A stretch of 64,000 nt of DNA from Amblyomma americanum (lineage: Eukaryota; Arthropoda; Arachnida; Ixodida; Ixodidae), in the NCBI RefSeq assembly GCF_052857255.1, contig NC_135505.1:57221368-57285367 (forward strand). The letters are read 5' to 3'. Within the stretch, counting starts at the first letter, position 1. Every line of letters starts with the position of its first letter. Under the pieces are notes generated by a model. The model had not been told where the DNA came from, did no database searches, and saw only the letters and a program-made list of their open reading frames with translations. The position numbers were made by a program, and so were the translations under genes. Shown here in pieces: positions 57,324 through 64,000 of this stretch.

Positions 57324-57600
57324 GTGTGCTACTACTTTGGAATCATAGGACATATCTCCCGCTTTTGTCGTCGACGCCTTCAGGACAAGGGCCGTGGTTA
57401 CGCCGCCTTCGAGAGTGAGCCACCTTACTTTTCCTATTATCAACGCCGGCCTTCTTTCAGCCATCCTCGCCGACTCTCTCCGCCCCCGGTACCCTCGTCT
57501 GCACCAAGTGGGACAGATATCCATATCGCCGCTCAGTGTCCCCACTACAACCCGCAACAGCTCTCCATGTCCGTCACTCGGAAAGCTAGGAGATGCAGTT
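57324..57600 (+). pseudogene. Gypsy Gag nucleocapsid zinc knuckle
   Basis: CYYFGIIGHISRFCRRR is a CX2CX4HX4C knuckle in which the second Cys has become Phe. A Tyr/Arg/Pro-rich tail follows. It lies in a different frame from most of Gag. Confidence 0.75.
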
Positions 57601-57639
57601 TCTGGAGGTGAAACTGCACTTTGCGAACTCACTAAAAGT

Positions 57640-57930
57640 CCTCCGAACCACCCGTTCAATGTGATTTCTGTTTTACCGGAAGGATTACTTGCCGAAGCTT
57701 TCATTGACACAGGGGCTGCGATTTTGGTTATTCACGATGATGTGTGCTGCCGTTTGCTGAAAGTGACGACACCATATGATGTGCCTGAACTTCGTGGAGC
57801 AAATGATGTCACACTGCGCCCTTCCGCGAAGTGCACTGTGCGCGTTGTTATTGACGGTGTCCGCCACCATGTGCAGTTTTCTGTGCTGTCATATTGTTTG
57901 CATCTGATGATTGTTGGATGGGATTTCTGA
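57640..57930 (+). pseudogene. Gypsy aspartic protease
   Basis: The frame contains FNVISVLPEGLLAEAFIDTGAAILVI with the DTGA active site (about 57,705-57,718). LRPSAKCTVRVVIDGVRHHV and SYCLHLMIVGWDF follow. The last block corresponds to the conserved I(L/I)G.DF end of the domain, one residue altered and followed by TGA. The size matches Gypsy proteases. It is followed by a further 420 bases of decayed linker before the SINE. Confidence 0.85.
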
Positions 57931-58355
57931 TCAACAGATTCAGCGTTAATTTCTTCGGGCGAGCGTGTCATCCATATGAAAAACAGTGATTTTTCATATG
58001 ATTCTTCCGACTGTCATCGTCCCCTCACTGATGCAGGTGATACAGTTTTGCCTCCTCAGTGCGGAAAATTCCTTACCGTTGTTTACGACCGCATCACTGA
58101 TGTGGACGTACTAATCTCACGATCACATCGTCATTTTGCGGGTGGAATTGCCTTTCCGTAAAGTCTTGTCCGGTTCTGCAGCGACTCAGCGATTGTAGCA
58201 GCCATGAAGACTTCACGCTAATCCCTCGTGCTGCCTAAAGGAACTTCCCTCCCTTGTGTAGTGGATGCTCAACCTATGTTCCTGATGGTGCTCGCCGCCC
58301 CTCTGCATCAGCAACCTGTTTCATCAGACGTCTCTCCTACTGTTCTATCAAAGAT

Positions 58356-58619
58356 AATTAATCCGAACCGAGCCACCGCGGTGGCTGAGTGGTTACGGCC
58401 CTCGGCTGCCGGCCCGAAAGACGCGGGTTCGATCCCGGCCGCAGTGGTCGAATTTGAATGCAGGCGTAATTCTAGAGCGCCGTGTACTGTGCGATGTCAG
58501 TGCACGTTAAAGAACCCCAGATGGTCGAAATTTTCAGAGCCCTTCACTACGGCGTCTCTCATAGCCTGAGTCGCTCTGGGACGTTAAACCCCCATAAACC
58601 AAACCAATTGATCCGAACC
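58356..58619. repeat. 14-bp target-site duplication of the SINE in pol
   Basis: aattaatccgaacc (58,356-58,369) and aattgatccgaacc (58,606-58,619) differ at one base. The pol frame reads SKIINPN before and continues LKPNTRPELLTLL after removal of one copy. Confidence 0.9.
58370..58605 (+). mobile_element. Ruka-like SINE inserted in Gypsy pol
   Basis: This is the best-preserved SINE here. It has GCCACCGCGGTGGCTGAGTGG with an A-box-like core and GCGGGTTCGATCCCGGC with a consensus-like B box. The body 'tgtgcgatgtcagtgcacg' and the tail 'gggacgttaaacccccataa' follow. The 14-bp duplication gives exact limits (236 bp). Confidence 0.92.
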
Positions 58620-59546
58620 TCAAGCCGAATACACGCCCAGAACTGCTCACATTGCTTCGCAATCAACAAGCCGTTTTCGATATAACTTCCCCACCACTGA
58701 GACGGACTACTGTTGCACACAACCGCATCTTTACCGAAGAGAACTCGATAGTACGGCAGCGGCCTTATCGGGTTGCTCTCTACGAACGCAAAGCCATTGA
58801 AGAAAATGTCTATGATAAGCAACACCGGGATATTATTCGTCGCTCTCTACAAGCCCATAGTATTCACCAGTAGTGTTGGTTAAAAAGAAGGACGGCTCGG
58901 TACGATTTTGTGTTGACTACCGTGCGCCCAACAAAGTTACCTGCAAAGATGTCTGCCCGATGCCGCGAATTGAGGACGCCTTTGACTCTCTCCAAGGTGC
59001 CGAATATTTCGCGACCTTGAACCTACGCTCAGGTTATTGGCAAGTACCAAAGCACGAGGCCAACAAAAAAAAACTGCTTTCGTAACTCCCGAAGGACTTT
59101 ACGAATTTAATCTTATGTCCTTCTGCCTCTGTAACGCACCAGCCACATTTGAAAGAATGATCGATATTGTACGTCATGGCCTGAAGTAGAGAACCTGCTT
59201 GGGTTACTTGGATGACATTGTTATCTTTTCTTCAACTTTTCAAGACCGTCTCACGCACCTGAATGAGGTTTTCACGTTCCTCGCCTCATCGGGCCTTCAG
59301 CTGAACACCAAGTGCCACTTTGCACAGAAGAACATTAAAATTTTGTGGCGTGTCGTTAGCCACGACGGCATTCCTCCAGACCGTGACAAAGTCATCGCGG
59401 TCCTGAATTTTCTTCCACCTCAACGAACTGCAGATTTGCACAGCTTTCTCGGCCTTGCGTTCTATTTCTTGCGTTTTATTAGAAATTACGCGACTACTGC
59501 TGCTCCACTTCATGACCTACTTAAAGCGCACAGCACTTTCGTGTAG
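58620..59546 (+). pseudogene. Gypsy reverse transcriptase (broken)
   Basis: Starts upstream of the palm with LLTLLRNQQAVFDI and RPYRVALYERKAIEE. After a stop at 58,872-58,874 comes LVKKKDGSVRFCVDYRAPNK with the first catalytic Asp in VDYR. ATLNLRSGYWQV stands where LDL.SGYWQ is expected. A frameshift in an A run near 59,075 moves to YEFNLMSFCLCNAPATFERM. YLDDIVIFS (59,205-59,216) keeps both catalytic Asp residues. The RNase H tether LHSFLGLAFYFLRFI follows at about 59,430-59,490. Stops fall at 59,188 and 59,544. Confidence 0.88.
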
Positions 59547-60120
59547 ACTGGCCAGTGCGACACTGCTTTTACCAACCTAAAGCACGCCCTCAAATCGGAC
59601 CCTCTCCTTGTCCACTTCAATGGCACCGCTCCAACCATCCTGCATACTGATGCCAGTGGGCACGGTCTCGGCGCTGTACTTCTGCAGCGCGACGCAACTT
59701 CGCGTGAGAAAGTCATTGCGTTCGCCAGGCGGAACCCTGACTCCAGCTGAGAAAAATTGCACCAATACCGAGCAGGAATGTGTAGCATTCGTCTGGCAAG
59801 TCCAAAAATTCCGCCCTTACCTATACGGTCGCCACTTCACAGTTGTGACCGATCACGATGCTATTTGCTGGCTGTCTTCGCTAAAAAATTTGACAGGATG
59901 ACTTGGGCGTTGGATGGTCCGCTTACAAAAGTATCACTCCGACATCTTTATAAATCGGGTCGCCAACACCAAGACGCTGACGCGCTTTCTCGCAGCCCAC
60001 TTTCGGAATCAGCCTGCTGTTTTTCTACGCAATGCTTTTCCTTCTCTGCCCAGAGTCGACCTCTCCGACGCACATCACAGCAGTTTCTTTCGGCGACTAC
60101 AACAAACACGCCCTCCGCTT
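59547..60120 (+). pseudogene. Gypsy RNase H (truncated element end)
   Basis: [25 protein letters not shown] (about 59,610-59,685) carries the first catalytic Asp. [11 protein letters not shown] stands for the usual NY...[22 protein letters not shown] (about 59,838-59,895) includes the further Asp. A decayed R....LQ+Y..DI.+..... block leads to the region where integrase should start. Integrase is not there; the similarity stops at about 60,120. Confidence 0.8.
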
Positions 60121-60193
60121 AAGAATTAAGATATTAAGAATTCACTCACAAAAAGGTAAGATCTCTATGATTGACTAATCTAATTCTACTAAA

Positions 60194-61020
60194 CTAGTGT
60201 TTCATAAAGGATGTCTCTGTCCTCAATGATTGGTATAAAGAAAAAACTGCTCGGTTTTGCAATGCACACGTTGGCCATGGGCCTAATCGCTTGTGCAGAC
60301 ATAAGGGTCTTTTGGCAAGAGCACTCAAGTCTATCTTCACTCGCAACCTGAAGTTGTCATGCACTCGGAAATGCAATAATAGGAGAGACATATACTCATT
60401 TTCTTCACAACACGCACACCGTGCGCTCTCTGCGCGGCCAATTTTGTGAACAAAGTGCTTCGTGTAAGCTGTTCCAAAACGCAAGCGGTGAAAGAGCGTT
60501 TCTAGTGTTCTGCTGATAGATAATAGAATATCAAACCGCAGCAACGGATGGATGAACTGCAGAGCAAAATTTCAATGGTTTGGCTCAAACAACATCATTT
60601 GTAGGTTTTGTAAAGTATAGACTTAAGGAACAGCCTAATGTGCCTCTCGGTAACGGAAGTCCAGAAGGGAGAGCGCCGGAGTGTGCTTGCCTAGCGCCAG
60701 CATCCGCTTCGGTGTTTCCAGAAAGAAAGCATTGTCCGGGTGTCCATTAGAAAACTATAATATACTGATTTTTGGTATCGTTGGGAAATTTACTAAGTAC
60801 TTGGTATATCAAGTCTAGCTTTCCTTGGTAAGGAATTAGCGCTGACAAGAGATTTCTGTGTGGACTGGGAGTAGTCAAAGATCATCCAAATACGCGGGTC
60901 TCGTAGCGTGTAGGTTAACTTGAGAGCCAAACAAATGAAGTAAATCTCAGCAATCGCTTTTTCTGTCGAGTGAGTCAATTCAAATGTCCGGCGCTCATTC
61001 AGGTGCCGAGTCATAAATGC
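60194..61020 (-). pseudogene. I-type LINE RNase H and C-terminus, antisense
   Basis: On the minus strand RRTFELTHSTEKAIAEIYFI (about 60,930-60,990) is the Glu motif region of LINE RNase H. WMIFDYSQSTQKSL (about 60,850-60,895) stands for IFSDS..AL with the Asp region altered. After a decayed middle, TLETLFHRLRFGTAYTKH, a worn Cys/His region (CACCEENEYMSLLLLHF) and KRLGPWPTCALQNRAVFSLY (about 60,240-60,300) match the conserved RLR.G.....H / GPWP end of I-type LINE ORF2. Only the 3' part of the element is present, a typical 5'-truncated copy, now frameshifted several times. Confidence 0.75.
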
Positions 61021-62194
61021 GGACGAAGATAAATTATCAAGACTGGAAAAGTCCGTATACAGATAAGTGTAACCGAGATACCGAACCTGTATCTAGTAAA
61101 GTGCTAACTGCTTACCAGCGGATGTCATCATGTAATGCTTCGTAATTATCTGATTGAAAAACAACTGTAATTTTCTGGTAACTAAAAGCAACGAAAATTT
61201 TCTGGCTCTCGTTTTCAAAAATTCATAACTTGGAAGAAGCCATTGAATTTACACGATATATTGGTCGATAGTGAAAAATGAACAAAATCAAGAAGGTGCT
61301 GTTACCGCTCGAGGCTTACAAGCCTCGCCTTTGGGAGCTTCGTCTTCTTCCTTGTATTTTCCTCCATGTGCTTGCCAAGCATGTAGTGATAGGTATGGTG
61401 CACAGTCATAGATTTGTGATGCCGTATTTGCCATTTGTATTACCTTGAGTGACGATAATAAATTTTCCGCAAGGCAGTTGAGCCGTAACAGTCACTCACA
61501 ATTATGCCAAATTGTTCACGTATCTTTTACCTCAAAATCTTAAAAAAAAAACTAGGCCTCACTAGTCAGCAGATGTGAAGAAGTAAACCCTTAATTAGAA
61601 AGCGCAGCTCTTGAGACTAGAAAAACCACAGAACTTTGAAATAAAAATGGGATTTTTTACAGAGAAAATGAAACCGAAGTATTGGTACTGAAAGCAACTA
61701 ACGACAAAAAGTAAATGCAAGCTGCTCTCAAGCCTACACGAAGACAGTGCTGAGACTTCTAGCGAGAGGCTGCGCGATGTTTCGTGGAAAGGTGCGGTAA
61801 GTTGCGCTAATTTCGTTTGCCACCCACAAAGCCTTGCGACGTTAAGAGATGCTTTTAATGCTAAATAGGCGCTTTGAGCTGCGTAAACATGCACACCGCT
61901 ATTAATTACAAATGCGAATAAAGGGTCAATATGTGAGGAACTATTTTTAGACGCGAATCTCTTCCTCATCCATCTGTGTGCTGAGTGGCGATGACTGGGA
62001 TAACTGTGCAAACACATCGTGGTTATTGAACATCTTTATCGTCGAGCTAAAGTGCGTCTTCGCGCTCTTATTCATTGCCTGCCTCGGCTTCTTTTGGCCT
62101 GTCGCCTACTCCCGATGAGACCGTTCAGAAAAAGGGAGATTTTACTGGTTTTGCCCCTTTCGATATAGGTGTCATGCCTCTGTAAGCTGACGGC
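61021..62194. other. No gene seen (1.2 kb)
   Basis: AT-rich. A minus-strand frame of 140 codons at 61,595-62,017 has no recognisable motif. Confidence 0.4.
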
Positions 62195-63360
62195 CATGGC
62201 TGTCTACACCGAACACACGGCCCGTAACCTGGTTCCCCAGTTTGAGGTTGAAAACTTGCCTCTTAAGTCTTTTTTGTGAAAACGGTATAAAGCTTAACTC
62301 GGTGACGCTGGTTCCTGTAGGCGATGGTGTAATTAAAATCAAAAACTCTCCTATGAACCAAGAGCAGCTGGAGGCTGCGGCCAGCTGATATCTTGAAATT
62401 TCCGAGGTGGTGTCATTTGGCAAAAAAGACAATATTGAGGAAATCAGCTGACTTGTATGGTGCTCATTGCGCCTCTTTAGCCTCATCCCCATTGAAAGTG
62501 TTTATTCCTGAACAACTTACCTGCATACCACGTATGATTCGCGGTGTGGATCCCTCCGCAACGCTAGGAGAAATTCTTGAAGGTTTCTATGGTGCCGGTA
62601 CGTCATCGTATCAGTTTTCCGCTGTAACAGAGAGGCGGAAGGCTCCCCTATACCTTCTTGCACATGTGAGATCAAATTTTCGCCTACATCATACCGTGAT
62701 GACTCACTGCGGCCCTTCCATAACAGTAAAAAAATTGCTGGAGGTTTGGTCACAGTTGCAAATCTTTCAGGCCACCAACGTGCTGCCGCGTTTGCAGTTG
62801 TGACCATGTATCAGAGATTCCCATTTCTGAGTCGTTCAGCTGCTTCCTTTGCCACTCTGATCACATAACCACCTGCCAGAAGTGTGCCGATTAACAGAGC
62901 GTCTTGGACATTATTCAGCGTGACAGGTGCTCGCACGCGGGTGCTTATGCCCTACTTGGCCGAAGACTGAACTCGTACGTACAACATTGCTCGCATGGCC
63001 GCTACTGATGTGGAGGCAAGCCTAACAAAGTCGGTTGTGCCTGCGCCGGAGAAGGCTGGTGTACTTGACCATATGATTAGTACGTTCAGCGATGCGTTGT
63101 CAAAAGCCATTTCCACGCAGGCTGCTTCATCGGCCTTGGGTACCGTAACCTCGTCTACCTTTCCTCCTTCCCATACAATTGCAGATAATATTCAACTAAC
63201 CCCCTCTTCTCCCTCCACGCCTGCGGGCGTAAATGACGCGCACCCAGTTTCTCTCCCTAACGCTTGTCAGTTAAATATTGAAATGATACCTCCTCCTCAG
63301 AAGCATCGTGCTTCCTCTTCTGATCCGAGTTCTAACCATCCGCATGTTCAGACCTTATAA
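62195..63360 (+). pseudogene. LINE-D ORF1 (broken)
   Basis: The best block is VFIPEQLTCIPRMIRGVDPS followed by ATLGEILEGF (about 62,499-62,590). It matches the FIP...T...GVI+GV.P..+..+++.++ motif found before the zinc knuckles in Gag-like ORF1 proteins of tick I-type LINEs. A worn Cys/His stretch (CHSDHITTCQKCAD, about 62,848-62,890) follows, then DIIQRDRCSHAGAYAL (about 62,907-62,955). The last part, 62,995-63,357, is an uninterrupted Ser/Pro/Thr-rich frame resembling the disordered C-terminus. At least three stops and two frame changes occur. Confidence 0.7.
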
Positions 63361-63444
63361 AAGTTCGTCAGAAATTGAAAATAAATCAGCTGCGCTGTAA
63401 GAGGTTGTTTCAGCCGTATTTTTAAAGCAATAATCGTGGCGGGA

Positions 63445-63874
63445 ACATGTGCACTCCGCTGCAATTGTCGCTCTATCTCATCTTCTTTCAATGACGTATC
63501 GCAGTTTCTTCTTAAACTTACGCCAGACAATATTTTACTACATGAATCGTGGTCCTTTGACCATTAAAAATTAGTGTGAGTTTGGAACTGATCATCGGAG
63601 CGGCAGGGTTGCGGACTGGTTAACAAAAATATCAGCGGAACAGCTTAATTGTGCGACAGTGTCTGACAAATTTATGCGACCTGAGTGTGAGATACTTGCA
63701 GTTGAAATCCTTGTTCCGCAGTCTGCCTCCTGTTACAGTGGCAAATGTCTATTTCCCCGCACTCGTTCGAACACGGATGGGCTAGATACTTTACTGCGCA
63801 ATTACAAAATTGTAGGTCTGGCTAGAGGCTTCAATTCGCCATCATGTTTTTTGGGGTTTAAGAACAGGCTATAA
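63445..63874 (+). pseudogene. LINE-D ORF2, endonuclease N-terminus
   Basis: LRCNCRSISSSFNDVSQFLL (about 63,451-63,510) is the L.WNCRS+....+.+.. start of LINE endonucleases with Trp replaced. DNILLHESW (about 63,527-63,553) is the QE(T/S)W motif with its catalytic Glu. After a break, CEILAVEILVPQ (about 63,680-63,715) and a SGKCLFPRTRSNTDGLDTLL block match the .E.++++I..P.......N+Y.P sequence. The GDFN motif is not visible, and the frame ends at 63,874. Confidence 0.7.
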
Positions 63875-64000
63875 CGGGCATTTACTTTGGTCTTGGATGT
63901 CCGCAAATGATGTGCGCTATTAAAACAGTCGCGTCATATCTCACATGAGGACAAATTCTCATTCAGGTGTTTGTGTAACATCATCTGTTAATAGTATTTT

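Larger units (their letters stand above)
56150..60125 (+). mobile_element. Ty3/Gypsy element with gag-PR-RT-RNaseH, truncated, split by a SINE
   Basis: The plus-strand order is Gag (56,384-57,310), a zinc knuckle (57,324), protease (57,640-57,930), a SINE (58,370-58,605), RT (58,620-59,546) and RNase H (59,550-60,000). No integrase and no 3' LTR are present. At the left, 56,150-56,380 may be the end of a 5' LTR plus leader, with AATAAA near 56,214 and a 'tggtggaggtg' word that is common at such junctions. It differs from the element at 40 kb: RT directly follows protease, the usual Gypsy order. Stops are dispersed over all domains. Confidence 0.8.
62195..64000 (+). mobile_element. LINE-D: I-type LINE, 5' part, runs off the window
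   Basis: ORF1 begins at about 62,195, where MAVYTEHTARNLVPQF looks like the original start. It continues across frames to about 63,357. The ORF2 endonuclease follows from about 63,445 to at least 63,870. The Gag-like part is of the same kind as LINE-A ORF1. The element continues beyond 64,000, so its RT and RNase H cannot be judged. Confidence 0.75.

Overview
The window looks like repeat-dense animal genomic DNA, most likely from a hard tick (Ixodidae). The main clue is a tRNA-derived SINE of the Ruka type, which was first described in Rhipicephalus. It occurs at least four times with its tRNA-like head and several more times as tail fragments. Other clues are I-type LINEs that carry RNase H, an L2/CR1-like LINE, RTE-type LINEs, Penelope-like termini and a Gmr1-like Ty3/Gypsy element. 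This assignment comes from family recognition by eye. I recognise no conserved single-copy host gene, no functional tRNA or rRNA gene and no CRISPR array. The supportable coding signal is essentially all transposable-element ORFs, nearly all of them broken.

Layout, left part. 1-650 is an RTE-like LINE tail split by a SINE. 1298-6440 is an old I-type LINE (LINE-A) with a Penelope-terminus foldback inserted in ORF1. 7.9-8.4 kb holds SINE tails and a tRNA-like head. 9.06-9.99 kb is an L2/CR1-like RT remnant. 14.17-14.52 kb is a 92-bp minisatellite. 14.9-16.8 kb is a second RTE-like LINE carrying another foldback. 18,690-23,813 is a nearly intact, full-length I-type LINE (LINE-B) with a 9-bp target-site duplication. 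SINE copies follow at 23.9, 24.8 and 26.6 kb, and a different tRNA-headed SINE at 28.4 kb.

Layout, right part. 32.84-33.0 kb is an antisense LINE-A 3' tail. 33.47-33.69 and 33.82-34.37 kb are terminal-inverted-repeat MITEs. 37.36-38.62 kb is a direct duplication with a 788-bp MITE in only one copy. 39.36-39.53 kb is a (TG)n microsatellite. 40,310-45,446 is a Ty3/Gypsy element on the minus strand with two LTRs, a SCAN-like Gag, protease and integrase but no reverse transcriptase. 48.8-53.15 kb is an L2/CR1-like LINE split by a 2.1-kb insertion with a 16-bp duplication. That insertion holds a Penelope GIY-YIG fragment and a GC-rich stretch I cannot classify. 56.15-60.12 kb is a second Gypsy element (gag-PR-RT-RNaseH) with a SINE in pol. 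60.19-61.02 kb is an antisense LINE RNase H/C-terminus. 62.2 kb to the end is the 5' part of a further I-type LINE (LINE-D) that runs off the window.

How the parts relate. The SINEs and Penelope pieces sit inside older LINEs and a Gypsy element. Matching duplications, paralogous empty sites and preserved frames across the insertion points let the order of events be read directly. The elements do not form a cooperating host pathway. The only coherent functional unit is LINE-B, whose ORF2 shows just one premature stop and one frameshift.
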